The notes under the pieces were generated by a model. It searched no databases, had not been told where the DNA came from, and saw only the letters and a list, made by a program, of their open reading frames with translations. A DNA stretch of 58,806 nucleotides, from the NCBI RefSeq assembly GCF_000943545.1, contig NZ_JTHP01000039.1, positions 1-58,806 of the forward strand, read 5' to 3'. Positions 43,336 through 52,925 of the stretch are shown here, piece by piece (positions within the stretch are counted from its first letter, which is position 1; each line of letters starts with the position of its first letter). This DNA is from Paenibacillus terrae. Lineage in GTDB: Bacteria; Bacillota; Bacilli; Paenibacillales; Paenibacillaceae. The position numbers and the translations under genes are program-made.

Positions 43336-43444
43336 TTTTAATGCATACGTTTAAAGTAACTTTAATGCTATAAAGTATATGTGACGCTAAAAACCTTGGT
43401 ATAAATGGGTTATTAATACCTATAAAACATAATACGTTTAACGA

Positions 43445-43473
43445 AGTCACTCCTATAAAAGAGTGGCTTTTTT
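43445..43473 (+). terminator. Terminator in the phage non-coding region
   Basis: AGTCACTC (43445-43452) pairs with GAGTGGCT (43461-43468), one wobble, then T-run. No gene ends here. Confidence 0.7.
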
Positions 43474-43772
43474 CTATTGTTCATACATAAAAAGAAAGGA
43501 TGAAGAGAGAGTGAAACATGAGAGTAGTTATTCCTATCAAATAAACCTGATAAAGAACAAAGAAATGAGAGTGGTTATACAGTCAATTAAAATACTCGTG
43601 CATCAACCACCTTCTTCCATACACATGAACATAAGCTATGCCTAACCCTTTACACCAAGGTCTTAAAGATTAAAGAATAAAGATTAAAAGAAGGGGCGCG
43701 CGCGTGAAAGAATCGTGAAAAATAATCTGAAAAGCTTTCTTTTTCTTCTGAAAAAATAAATTTGGGTCCTTC

Positions 43773-43828
43773 TGGAGCTTGAAAATGGGTACGGGTGCGC
43801 ATGAGCCCGAAAATGCTCCAGTTTTTTA
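43773..43828 (+). terminator. Hairpin with T-run before the late operon
   Basis: CTGGAGC (43773-43779) pairs with GCTCCAG (43816-43822), with an inner GGG/CCC pair, followed by six T. It may insulate or attenuate late transcription. The rest of 42720-43957 holds no gene I trust. Confidence 0.65.
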
Positions 43829-43957
43829 TTCAGAATTTCACTTCCGTTTCCGCTTTAGAAAGCGCAGGAGTTCGATAGAGAGAATTTTCCTACTAATTAA
43901 GGGGTCGGTTAGGGTTAGGATTTAAGAGGGCTTAAAACGGAAGCAGGAGGGCTGACG

Positions 43958-44470
43958 ATGGCTAAAGCTAAGACGGAAGCAATTAAGGTACATGATAAAA
44001 TAATTCAGACTGGCGAGCTGGCTGCCATCGTCGGTAAAAGTGACCGCTGGATCAGGCAATTGACCACTGAAAAGGTGCTGCAGCAGTGCTCCAGAGGCAA
44101 ATACAACTTGGGTGAATCTGTTCAGTCTTATATTGAGCATGTTTCTGGTGGTAAGGAAGTCGATAAAGGGCCCCGGCTGATAGATTATAAGACCGAACAT
44201 GAAAAAACGAAGGCAGAAAAGGCAGCGCTGGAGTTGGATATTTTAAAGGGTAACCTCCATGCTGCTGGAGACGTGGAAAAACTTCTCGCAGACTTGATAA
44301 TAACAACAAAGTCACGGCTGCTTGGGATTCCGCACCGGGTAGCGACTGAGTGTGAGAACGAGGCGGCGGATGTTATAGAATCTGTTGTCCGGCGTGAAGT
44401 AGAATCAGCACTTGCTGGGCTGGCCCGTTATTCCCCAGATCAGATCGGTGGCGGCACAGATGATAGCTGA
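43958..44470 (+). CDS. Terminase small subunit
   Basis: 170 residues. The N-terminal part is a winged-helix DNA-binding segment (IIQTGELAAIVGKSDRWIRQLTTEKVLQQ), as in lambda Nu1; the C-terminal part is helical (YKTEHEKTKAEKAALELDILKG). It recognises the packaging site and recruits the large subunit. AGGAGGG lies before the ATG. Its end overlaps the start of the large subunit gene. Confidence 0.85.
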   Translation: MAKAKTEAIKVHDKIIQTGELAAIVGKSDRWIRQLTTEKVLQQCSRGKYNLGESVQSYIEHVSGGKEVDKGPRLIDYKTEHEKTKAEKAALELDILKGNLHAAGDVEKLLADLIITTKSRLLGIPHRVATECENEAADVIESVVRREVESALAGLARYSPDQIGGGTDDS

Positions 44471-46319
44471 CAAAACGATAGACCTTTTTAGCAGAGCCAA
44501 CAAGCAGTGGGAGCCAAAACCGCACCTGAGTGTCTCTGAGTGGGCGGACAAAAACCGAATGCTTACAACTGAGAGTAGCGCAGAGCCGGGACCATGGCGA
44601 ACAGATCGAGCAGAGTACCAGAGAGAGATTATGGATTCTATTAAGACCTGGGAAGAAGTAGCTATTATGGCCTCGGCTCAAGTCGGCAAGACAGAATTTT
44701 TGCTGAATGTTACTGGCTCGTACATTGACCAGGAGCCTTGCCCGATTATGCATGTGCTACCCAAAGATGATTTAGTTCAGGCTTATTCCAAAAAGCGTCT
44801 GACCCCAATGATTAATAGCTGCGACGCTTTAAAATCGAAGATTGGTCCAGCTAAGTCGAGAGACAGCAGCAACACGATTGAAGAAAAATCTTTCCCTGGT
44901 GGTTATGTGACGATAGTCGGGGCCAATGCTCCAGACAGTCTTTCTTCGCGTCCGATTCAAGTTGTTCTGTGTGACGAGGTGGACAGGTTCCCGGTTTCCT
45001 CCGGTAAAGAAGGTGACCCAATCGCTCTTGCTACTGCGCGGACAACAACATTCCGGCACAAGCGGCGGCATTTGTTCGTATCAACTCCGGTTGATAAGGA
45101 AACTTCTCGCATTTACCAGCTATACGAAGACAGCACTATGGAACAATGGTGCTTGCCGTGCCCGCATTGTGAGGAGTTGCAACCTCTAAAGTTTAAAAGT
45201 GGGATTGAATACGAACATTACGAGTCGGAAAGCGGCGAGATTGTGGTCACGAAGGCTGAATATCGCTGCTGTTATTGCGGGATGTTGGGATCTGAAAAAG
45301 AGTGGAAGCGCGGGGAAGGGGCATGGATTGCCCGTAAAGAGCATTCAACCCGACGCGGATTCCACATCAATCAGCTTTCAAGCCCTTGGTCTGACTGGCG
45401 GGAGGTTTCGAAAAAGTTCTTAATAGCCAAACGCGAGGGCGTAGACAAACTCAAAGTTTTCATAAACACGGTTCTGGGAGAGCCTTGGGTAACTAAGCTC
45501 AAAGGAATGGATGAGAAAACGTTGATGCAGCGTCGTGAGGTGTATGAACACGAGGTGCCAGAGGGTGTGAAAGTCATTACGGCAGCGATTGACACCCAAG
45601 ACGACCGTTTTGAGGTCGAGATTATGGGCTGGGGTGCTGGCAAAGAGTCTTGGAGAATTGAATATCACCGTATTTATGGAGACTTGGACAGACCCGAGGT
45701 ATGGGAGGAACTGGACAGGTTTCTTTGTCGTTCGTGGGTCGGACCAAACGGACGAGAATTCCGTATTGTGGGCGCTTGTATGGACTCAGGCGGTCATTAT
45801 ACCAAAGAGGTGTACGAATTCACTAAACCGAGGGAACATCGCCGCATATACGCCATTAAAGGGCAAGGGATCAATCCCAAAACGGCAGAGCACGTCCCGT
45901 TCATCGCCAAACATACCCGTACCCAAATGTATAATGCGATATTAATTCATTTGGGGGTAGACGATGGCAAGGTCAAGGTCCATGACAGCTTAAAAGTAGA
46001 ATCGCCAGGACCTTTATACTGCCATTTCCCGGGCGAGGACAAGGGATATACGCAAGAATATTTCTTGGGCCTGACTGCTGAAACTCACAAAGTAGTGGTA
46101 AAAGAGGGCGTTAAGTACAAGGCTTGGGTTAAGACCCGCGACCGAAACGAACCATTTGACCTAGCTGTTTACAACCGGGCAGTTGTTGAATTGTTGAACC
46201 CTAATCTTTCACTGCCCATTGAGCAACAGCCTAACGGGCCTATCATTGATCCTGATGCTGGAGGGCGAGCAATTGCACCACGTAAAAAGCGCAGACAAGG
46301 CGTTAATAGCAGTGTGTAA
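44460..46319 (+). CDS. Terminase large subunit, GpA family
   Basis: 619 residues from ATG 44460, which overlaps the small subunit stop region. The GpA-type ATPase motif ASAQVGKTEFL, the acidic motif VVLCDEVDRFP, a cysteine cluster (CPHCEELQ ... CCYCG), and the nuclease-domain block ITAAIDTQDDRFEVEIMGWG are all present. It cuts and translocates phage DNA into the procapsid. Frame upstream of 44460 overlaps the small subunit and lacks a ribosome site. Confidence 0.94.
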   Translation: MIADKTIDLFSRANKQWEPKPHLSVSEWADKNRMLTTESSAEPGPWRTDRAEYQREIMDSIKTWEEVAIMASAQVGKTEFLLNVTGSYIDQEPCPIMHVLPKDDLVQAYSKKRLTPMINSCDALKSKIGPAKSRDSSNTIEEKSFPGGYVTIVGANAPDSLSSRPIQVVLCDEVDRFPVSSGKEGDPIALATARTTTFRHKRRHLFVSTPVDKETSRIYQLYEDSTMEQWCLPCPHCEELQPLKFKSGIEYEHYESESGEIVVTKAEYRCCYCGMLGSEKEWKRGEGAWIARKEHSTRRGFHINQLSSPWSDWREVSKKFLIAKREGVDKLKVFINTVLGEPWVTKLKGMDEKTLMQRREVYEHEVPEGVKVITAAIDTQDDRFEVEIMGWGAGKESWRIEYHRIYGDLDRPEVWEELDRFLCRSWVGPNGREFRIVGACMDSGGHYTKEVYEFTKPREHRRIYAIKGQGINPKTAEHVPFIAKHTRTQMYNAILIHLGVDDGKVKVHDSLKVESPGPLYCHFPGEDKGYTQEYFLGLTAETHKVVVKEGVKYKAWVKTRDRNEPFDLAVYNRAVVELLNPNLSLPIEQQPNGPIIDPDAGGRAIAPRKKRRQGVNSSV

Positions 46320-46346
46320 ACTATATGAAGGAGGTGAATAGGGGAT

Positions 46347-46577
46347 ATGCCAAATATCACACTTGAAGAAGCAAGGGAAAATCTGACCGCATGGCGTGAT
46401 GCTGAGATGGCTCTTGCTACAGGACAATCGTATAGCATCAAAGGGAGATCGGTAACCCGTGTACCCATGAGCACAATCCTTGAAAGAGTACGTTACTGGA
46501 GCAAGGTGGTTGACGATTTAGAGAATCCGGGCCGGAGACGTTCCCGTACTCGTGCGTTCACCCCGTTTGATATATGA
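46347..46577 (+). CDS. DUF6148-like head-tail joining protein (gpW position)
   Basis: 76 residues, helical, with TLEEARENLTAWRDAEMALATGQSYSI. Position between terminase and portal and the sequence resemble the small gpW/DUF6148 proteins, which in lambda stabilise DNA-filled heads. AGGAGGTG precedes the ATG. Its stop overlaps the portal ATG (ATGA). Confidence 0.8.
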   Translation: MPNITLEEARENLTAWRDAEMALATGQSYSIKGRSVTRVPMSTILERVRYWSKVVDDLENPGRRRSRTRAFTPFDI

Positions 46578-48233
46578 ACAGGCTTGAACGGATCATCAAT
46601 TATGTTGCTCCTGGTGTAGCTAAAAAAAGAAGCTGCAGCCAGAACTGAAACTATTCGACAAGAAAAAATCGCAGTTATTTTGAATCAAGGGTACGGTTCT
46701 CATGGAGCCAGCCGGACCAAGAAAAGTATGACCCTTTGGAATCCTGATATCGGTGATGCCGATTCGGATATCCATGATTACCTTGAAGAACTGAGAGCAC
46801 GTTCCCGGGATCTTGCTGTAGGCGGAGCGATTGTTGCCGGAGCACACAAGACCATGAGAACAAATGTGGTGGGAACGGGGCTCCGGCTCAAACCAGCGTT
46901 TGACAAGGACTTTTTAAATCTAAACGCTGAGCAATCCGCAACATTAAAATCTCAGATTGACCGCGAATGGTCGTTGTGGGCCGATTCGAAAAATTGTGAT
47001 GCCGCAGGACTGAACGACTTTTACGGACTTCAACAGCTTGCTTTTCTTTCTCAGCTTCAAAGCGGTGACGTGTTCGGATTGTTGCCTATGATCAAACGCC
47101 CGTTTTCGATCTACGATCTAAAAGTAAATCTGATTGAGGCTGATCGTTGCAGCAGCCCGAACCTTTCGGATACGGACCGGATACAATCCGGGGTTGAGGT
47201 AGATGAAACAGGTATGATTGTTGCCTATCATTTCAGTAGTCGTCACCCAGGAAGCGGAAAGAGCTACCTCGGCGGCGACCAGAAATGGACGAGGGTATTG
47301 TCACGGGGAGAAGAGACAGGTAGATACAATGTACTCCACCTGATGGAGTCTGAACGCCCGGGACAGCGCCGTGGTGTTCCAGTCATTGCGCCAGTTATTG
47401 AGGCGTTGAAGCAGCTTGACCGCTACACCGAGGCGGAACTGACGGCTGCTGCAATACAGGCGATGTTTACTGTGTTTATCGAAACCGAAAATGCCGATGA
47501 TACGAGCGCGTTTGGTTTGAAACCGCCTGATACTGATAACTTGGACGGTGACGAGCTACTGTCCAATGATATTAAACTTGGAGCGGGAGCGGTTCAGTTT
47601 CTTGAGCCGGGTGAGAAAGCAAATTTTGCAGACCCGACAAGACCAAATCCGAACTTTGATCCGTTTGTTACGGCTATATTGAGGCAGATTGGTTCGGCGT
47701 TAGAAATTCCTTACGAAATGCTGGTCAAACACTTTACATCGTCTTATACAGCTAGCCGTGCAGCAATGTTGGAAGCATGGAAAATGTTCCGCATGCGTCG
47801 AACATGGCTTGCTAAGTCGTTTTGTCAGCCTGTGTATGAAGAATGGTTTGTCGAGGCAGTTACAAAAGGCCGCATAGACGCGCCGGGCATCTTTGATGAT
47901 CCGGCTATTTTTCGTGCCTATACAAAAGCTGCTTGGCACGGTCCGTCTCAAGGCATGCTCGATCCGGTCAAAGAGGTTAATGCTGCAATCAGCCGTATCG
48001 AATACAACTTCAGTACCGCAGAGGGCGAAACAGCCGAACTCACAGGCGGTGAGTGGGAGTCCAACGTGCAGCAGCGAGCCCACGAGCTTGCTACGCTCAA
48101 GAGGTACGGTCTTAGTGAGGGTGCAGCTAAGGCAGCGGCTACCGCCGTTCCAGCACCGTCTAATGTAGGCGACGAGGACGCCGCCGATGAGGAAGGAGGT
48201 GAAAAAGAAAATGTCCAAGAAGATCAAAGCTAA
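46574..48233 (+). CDS. Portal protein, lambda family, with frameshift near the 5' end
   Basis: The coding region begins at ATG 46574 (MNRLERIINYVAPGVAKK), overlapping the previous stop. Seven A residues at 46622-46628 put the rest (EAAARTETIRQEKIAVILNQGYGSHGASRTKKS ...) in another frame, and the first frame stops at 46646-46648. From 46680 on, 517 residues of typical portal follow (GHGASRTKK, VGGAIVAGAHKTMRTNVVGTG, ALEIPYEMLVKHFTSSYTASRAAMLEAWK). Removing one A restores the expected protein of about 552 residues. This may be a mutation, a sequencing slip or transcriptional slippage. The portal forms the DNA entry ring of the head. Confidence 0.88.
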
Positions 48234-49428
48234 TGGCCCTATTATTGGCGATGCTAACGCATGGATTTATCAATGGTTTGGCATTCCGGCTGTGAGCCCA
48301 GGGATGATATCTAAGGAACTCGACGCATCTAACGGCGACGAAATCGAACTATATGTCAATTCTCTCGGTGGTTCCGCCTTTGACGGTGCTGAGATTTACA
48401 CTTTACTCAAAGATTACCCCGGGAAGATCACGGCGAAAGTAACGGGTGTAGCTGCTTCTGCTGCCTCGGTTATGCTCATGGGCGCTGACGTTATCATGAT
48501 ATCGCCGCCGGGGCAGATCATGATTCACAACGCTGCAACGGGGACTGATGGTGACAAGAACGACCACGACCGTTCTTCCGCCTTGCTGAGAAGCACGGAT
48601 GAGGCGATAACCAATGCTTATTCACTCCGAACAGGTAAGACAAGAGACGAGCTTCTGGCCCTCATGGATAATACAACTTGGATGAATGCTCAGAAGGCTG
48701 TCGAACTTGGATTTGCGGACGAAATAATGTTCAGTGAAGGCGCCACAGAAGTTACCAACAGCGTTTTTGATATGCTCGGCAGTGACGGGGTTTTGCCTGA
48801 GGCGGTCATAAACAAAGTTCGCAACGAGCTTCTTAAAAGCGGCGGATTCACTAATCAGCCCCCAGCGCTTGGGGACGGCGGGCCGGAAAGGATAACCCCC
48901 TTGCAAAGCATCCCAAATCTGCAATTTGCTTCGACAGCCAAGCAGCCTGTAGCTGTTAACACAAATAAAGGCAGTACTCCGCAAGCCGGAGACACATTCG
49001 AGGGACTGAAAAATCAGATCAACTCTATGAAAGGGGAAAACAAACCAATGGATCTTAATCAATTAAAAAACGAACATCCAGACTTGTATAACCAAGTCGT
49101 AGAAGAGGGTGTGACAAACGAACGCCAACGGATTACGGCGCTGAATGAATTGGCTGCTGCTCCGGGCGCTGCCGAAATTGTAAAGAACGCTATCGAGGCA
49201 GGCCAAACCGTCGCAGAAGCTTCCTTTGCGATTGTACAAGCTTCTATCGCTAAGAAAGGTGAGGTAGCAGCAGCACGTCAACATGACGCGCAAAATAGTG
49301 GGGTAAATGATGTCCCTGTCCAAGAATCTACTACACCAGAAGCAAAGAAAGCCGCCGAAGAAGTGCAGGCACAAACAGAAGCGGAAGAGGTAATTGCAGA
49401 AATGAAAAGATTACGGGGAGGTAAATAA
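48211..49428 (+). CDS. Head maturation protease (ClpP-like) fused to scaffold
   Basis: 405 residues from ATG 48211, which follows AAGGAGGTG; the longer frame includes that site. The first 200 residues are a ClpP/S49-like protease (ELYVNSLGGSAFDGAEIY, GVAASAASVMLMGAD with catalytic Ser, IMIHNA with His). The C-terminal 126 residues (MDLNQLKNEHPDLYNQV to the end) are Ala/Glu-rich helix typical of scaffold. An in-frame ATG at 49048 after AAAGGGGA could make scaffold alone, as lambda Nu3 is made within gene C. It overlaps the portal end by 23 bases. Confidence 0.9.
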   Translation: MSKKIKANGPIIGDANAWIYQWFGIPAVSPGMISKELDASNGDEIELYVNSLGGSAFDGAEIYTLLKDYPGKITAKVTGVAASAASVMLMGADVIMISPPGQIMIHNAATGTDGDKNDHDRSSALLRSTDEAITNAYSLRTGKTRDELLALMDNTTWMNAQKAVELGFADEIMFSEGATEVTNSVFDMLGSDGVLPEAVINKVRNELLKSGGFTNQPPALGDGGPERITPLQSIPNLQFASTAKQPVAVNTNKGSTPQAGDTFEGLKNQINSMKGENKPMDLNQLKNEHPDLYNQVVEEGVTNERQRITALNELAAAPGAAEIVKNAIEAGQTVAEASFAIVQASIAKKGEVAAARQHDAQNSGVNDVPVQESTTPEAKKAAEEVQAQTEAEEVIAEMKRLRGGK

Positions 49429-49430
49429 TT

Positions 49431-49823
49431 ATGCCAGCATACGAAAGCCAGCCTTACGATAACCTGATTGCGGGATATGTTGTACCGCTCGCTAATGTGT
49501 CCGTCATTGTAAAAAGCGGCTCCGGCGTCATCAAGCGCGGGACTGTTTTGGGGGTTGTATCTCAACTGCCTGAAACGAACGCTTCTCATGGAATGTACAT
49601 CGTGGCTACTGTGGATTCCAGCAAGACGGACGATCCTCAAACGCCTTTTGCAATCCTTTCCGATCAGGAAGTGGATGCAACCACCAAAGATGTACGAGCT
49701 ACAGGTTATGTGAGTGGGGAGTTTAATCGCAATGCTCTTATTTTTGGTGGCACGGACAAGGTTGAAAAGCATGAAGTAGCAATGCGTAACATTGGTCTAA
49801 TCACAAAACGGGTAGTAGAATAG
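49431..49823 (+). CDS. Head decoration protein (gpD-like)
   Basis: 130 residues matching lambda gpD-type capsid stabilisers: GVIKRGTVLGVVS near the start, a variable middle and QEVDATTKDVRATGYVSGEFNRNAL. It trims the expanded shell. GGGGAGG precedes the ATG, and it lies in the conserved order protease, decoration, capsid. Confidence 0.85.
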   Translation: MPAYESQPYDNLIAGYVVPLANVSVIVKSGSGVIKRGTVLGVVSQLPETNASHGMYIVATVDSSKTDDPQTPFAILSDQEVDATTKDVRATGYVSGEFNRNALIFGGTDKVEKHEVAMRNIGLITKRVVE

Positions 49824-49836
49824 GAGGATTTAAACA

Positions 49837-50862
49837 ATGCCAGATATTTATTCTTTGCCGCAGCTTCTTAGAGTAGTTGGGCAGTTACCGCAAACATCGG
49901 AGTACATTTTGAGTACATTCTTTTCTGACGGTGAGGTTGGGCTTACAACAGAAATCGAAATCCAAACGTTGAAAGGTAAGCACCGTATCGCACCATACGT
50001 CTCCGAATTACAACAAGGTAAAATTGTACTGCGTGATGCTTTCAGCGCGAAGCAATATTCTCCGGTTCCCGTTAAGCCAGCACGGAACATTACTTATCAT
50101 GACCTTAAAGCTCGTCAAGCTGGAGAATCCCTGTATAACCCGGATAGCGTTGAACAACGCCTCCGTAAATTGATTGCTAGGGACTTGGTGGAACTGAATG
50201 ACACTATTACTCGCCGTAAAATTGAGATGGCATCACAAATGATTTTCACGGGTAAGGTAACGCAAATTGGTGAGGGTGTGGAACAAGAACTGAACTACGG
50301 ATTCTCAAACACTATCACTCTTTCTGGTAAAGACCTGTGGAGTGACCCGGATTCCGATCCTATCAAGTTCTTGGCGGGATTGCGATTGTCTGTCATGCAA
50401 AAGAATGGACAAACCCCGCGCAAAGTTGTGGGTGATTACGAAGCGCTAATAGCCCTGACCCGTCACCAAGCCATTCTAAAATTAGCCGACAATAAAGGGC
50501 TGACCATCGGTAACATTGACACGACTTTGTTACCTGATGGCGTAACTCACCATGGGTTCCTGAGAGACGTTGGTCTTGATCTTTACAGCTATACGGGTAC
50601 GTTCGTGGACGACGATGGCATAGAAAAGCCATTCATCCCCGCTGGTACGATCGTAATCCTGCCAGAAGGCAAGCCGTTTGAATTCCTTTATGCAGCTAAT
50701 CCAGTTATGGTCGGAGATGATGATATCCGTTTGGTTAACCAACAAGTGGTTGCACAAGTATTCGCAGACCGCCGCACAGCGGTTCGCACACTGGAACTGC
50801 AAAGTCGTCCGTTCCCGGTTCCGTTGAACATCGAGAACTGGTACGTAGCGAAAGTTCTATAA
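49837..50862 (+). CDS. Major capsid protein, lambda gpE family
   Basis: 341 residues with the HK97-fold lambda-E signature: FFSDGEVGLTTEIEIQTLKGKHRIAPYVS, YHDLKARQAGESLYNP, and the C-terminal FADRRTAVRTLELQSRPFPVP. It builds the icosahedral shell. TAGGAGG precedes the ATG. Confidence 0.93.
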   Translation: MPDIYSLPQLLRVVGQLPQTSEYILSTFFSDGEVGLTTEIEIQTLKGKHRIAPYVSELQQGKIVLRDAFSAKQYSPVPVKPARNITYHDLKARQAGESLYNPDSVEQRLRKLIARDLVELNDTITRRKIEMASQMIFTGKVTQIGEGVEQELNYGFSNTITLSGKDLWSDPDSDPIKFLAGLRLSVMQKNGQTPRKVVGDYEALIALTRHQAILKLADNKGLTIGNIDTTLLPDGVTHHGFLRDVGLDLYSYTGTFVDDDGIEKPFIPAGTIVILPEGKPFEFLYAANPVMVGDDDIRLVNQQVVAQVFADRRTAVRTLELQSRPFPVPLNIENWYVAKVL

Positions 50863-50875
50863 GGAGGGATATCCA

Positions 50876-51208
50876 TTGAATATTGAAGCATTGGGGAAAA
50901 TTCGCCACAGCGGAAAAGACTTCGCTATAGGTGACATTTTAAGAGGACTGAGTGATACAGAGGCCCAACGCCTCGTGAGTCTTGGCTCGGGCAAAATGGT
51001 CATTGATGAAAATCACGGAAGTGAAGGCGGGAACCCGGGGTTGTTACAATCAACAGATGCCCCCATTTCAGCAGATGATTTTGCTAAATTAAAGGCTGAT
51101 GAGCAAAAGGATTTGCTGGAGTCTCTTGAATGTGAAGCAGCGAGTAATGTTGAGGGTCGAGTCGAGCAGTATGCTGCTTGGTTGGACGAAAACAATGCGC
51201 TCGTTTAA
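50876..51208 (+). CDS. Phage head protein, unknown function
   Basis: 110 residues, TTG start with AGGAGGG 7 bases upstream. The first 45 residues (IRHSGKDFAIGDILRGLSDTEAQRLVSLG) look like the short adaptor domain often encoded after capsid genes; the rest is acidic helix. Probable head-completion role by position only. The next gene begins inside its 3' end. Confidence 0.65.
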   Translation: MNIEALGKIRHSGKDFAIGDILRGLSDTEAQRLVSLGSGKMVIDENHGSEGGNPGLLQSTDAPISADDFAKLKADEQKDLLESLECEAASNVEGRVEQYAAWLDENNALV

Positions 51209-51578
51209 GGATCAGCTTGAAAAGGATGTAAAGGACGTTTTTCTGAACGAGAAAGAGTTTGCGGATTGGCATGAAATATCTTTTATGAGTCCACCGAAAA
51301 ACGGAATGCCTGCCACTCCTGCCGATCCTGTACGGATGCTGGTTATTGTAGATGATGATGAACTGAGAGATCGGAAAAGTAGTGCCTCGAATCCAACAGA
51401 TGGCGTTTACGATGCCGATCTTTTGTTTTATGCCCAGCGTGCCGACTTCCTGCTGAACTTTGGCAGGCTCCCGGTCCTGCAGAGCAAAATGAAATTTGAC
51501 AGTCGCGTATACACCGTTTCTGACCTTCAAGACGATGGAGATATGATAACTGTCACGCTGGGACGTAAAGGGTCATGA
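51195..51578 (+). CDS. Head-tail joining protein candidate
   Basis: 127 residues from ATG 51195 (MRSFKDQLEKDVKDVFLNEKEFADWHEI). The FLNEKEFADWHEI opening and the C-terminal end (SDLQDDGDMITVTLGRK) resemble small head-tail connectors of the gpFII/ATP-binding sugar-type class. It overlaps both neighbours by a few bases, showing tight coupling. Frame before 51195 belongs to the previous gene. Confidence 0.6.
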   Translation: MRSFKDQLEKDVKDVFLNEKEFADWHEISFMSPPKNGMPATPADPVRMLVIVDDDELRDRKSSASNPTDGVYDADLLFYAQRADFLLNFGRLPVLQSKMKFDSRVYTVSDLQDDGDMITVTLGRKGS

Positions 51579-52120
51579 TTGAAATTGACACATCTGCTTT
51601 GAGAGAAGCGCAACGGCACCTCCAAGAAGTCAAAAAGAAAACGAAAGTCGCTATGTATCGGGCGCTTAATCGGGTCGCGCAGAACGCAAAGACAAACGCC
51701 AGCAAGGAAATACGAGAGCAGTATGTTATAAAGGCTGGGGACTTAAGCAGTACCTTTTCCATAAAAAAAGCTGACAAAGGAAGCTTGTCTGCTACTATAC
51801 GTTCCCGTAGCCGAGGTACAGGGTTGGATAAATACAAGTTTTCACCCCGCCGAACGACAGGTAAGCGCCCAAAAGTGCTAAAGGTTGCTGTTAAAAAGGG
51901 CGGTATGAAAAAGGTTACAGGCGCTTTTGTTGCTGAAAAAAATGGAGTTAAAATCTTCATTCGTGAAGGCAGAAGCAGGCTACCGATTAAGCGATTATAC
52001 GGTCCACCTGCGCCAGAAATGTTCAACAATGTGCAAATACGGGAGTCGGTGGAAAGAAAAGCCCGTATTTTATATGCACAGCGACTGGAACACGAATTGA
52101 ATAGGGAGTTGGGCGGATAA
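51575..52120 (+). CDS. Minor tail protein Z-like
   Basis: 181 residues, very basic (many Lys/Arg), matching the prophage minor tail protein Z family: MYRALNRVAQNAKTNASKEIREQYVIKAGDL and IREGRSRLPIKRLYGPPAPEMF. In lambda gpZ helps place DNA at the tail connector. The start overlaps the previous stop (ATGA). Confidence 0.82.
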   Translation: MIEIDTSALREAQRHLQEVKKKTKVAMYRALNRVAQNAKTNASKEIREQYVIKAGDLSSTFSIKKADKGSLSATIRSRSRGTGLDKYKFSPRRTTGKRPKVLKVAVKKGGMKKVTGAFVAEKNGVKIFIREGRSRLPIKRLYGPPAPEMFNNVQIRESVERKARILYAQRLEHELNRELGG

Positions 52121-52590
52121 TGACACCCTTTATACTGCAAGACGCTTTGGTAGCTAAACTAAAGCGTCTTTTTCATGATTCTGAATACATGAATGCTCGA
52201 TATGAAATGGTTCCACTAAACATTTATGCTCAGAACCTACCAGCGAAGAACGAACAGGACGACCGCGACCATTTCCCTTTTATCACTGTCCGATTTGGCG
52301 AGACAACGGATCAAGGGCATGAGGTCCAGTCGTCTTGTTCCATGCTTCTTAGTGTGGGGATTTTTGATGAATCACTAGATATGCAGGGGGAAAAAACGGT
52401 TCAAAACATTCTCCAGCGTATTCGGCATGCATTTTTAACTCACCCGATTTTAGACCGAATGTTTGAAATGGATTTCCCCCTGACTTGTTCCCTTTTTGAC
52501 GACGAAGACTTATCACCATACTTTTTCGGTTACGTCAACATGAAGTGGAAAATTCCAGGCATAAGCAGAGAGGATGTTTATTTTGGATAA
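52120..52590 (+). CDS. Tail terminator/completion protein candidate
   Basis: 156 residues with FPFITVRFGETTDQGHE and SVGIFDESLDMQGEKTVQNILQRIRHAF, the pattern of short tail-terminator proteins that cap the tail tube. The start overlaps the stop of the previous gene (TAATG). Function is assigned from order and length. Confidence 0.65.
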   Translation: MTPFILQDALVAKLKRLFHDSEYMNARYEMVPLNIYAQNLPAKNEQDDRDHFPFITVRFGETTDQGHEVQSSCSMLLSVGIFDESLDMQGEKTVQNILQRIRHAFLTHPILDRMFEMDFPLTCSLFDDEDLSPYFFGYVNMKWKIPGISREDVYFG

Positions 52591-52924
52591 AGAGCAAGAA
52601 AAACGGGAAGCTACGGAGTCGAAAACGCGACGCGCTATCACTGCGACTGAAAAAGTCGCTCAAGCAGCTAAGGCTGCTATCGAACCAGATCAACTAATTT
52701 ACATCGGGCCGAACTTGCCAGGAGGGCGACTAGCGAAGTCACTTATTGTTCGCGATGGTTTCCCGGCACATTTGGATGATGTTGCAGAAAAAGCACCAGA
52801 AATAAGGCAACTTTTCGTACCTGTAGCCGAGTTGGCAACGTCAAAAGTTGCACTGTCTGTGCCAGGAAGCGCCCTACAAATAGCCTACGCCGCTGTTATC
52901 GCAGCAGTAAAAGGAGGAATTTAA
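52574..52924 (+). CDS. Small phage protein before the tail sheath
   Basis: 116 residues; a TTG at 52583 is a second possible start. A charged helical start is followed by YIGPNLPGGRLAKSLIVRDGFPAHLDDV and a C-terminal hydrophobic helix. Similar small genes precede sheath genes in Mu/P2-like phages; exact role unknown. Confidence 0.6.
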   Translation: MFILDKEQEKREATESKTRRAITATEKVAQAAKAAIEPDQLIYIGPNLPGGRLAKSLIVRDGFPAHLDDVAEKAPEIRQLFVPVAELATSKVALSVPGSALQIAYAAVIAAVKGGI

Positions 52925-52925
52925 A

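Noticed and set aside
43463..43645. 60-codon open frame after the 43445 terminator
   Set aside because: It begins inside the terminator T-run and has no ribosome site.
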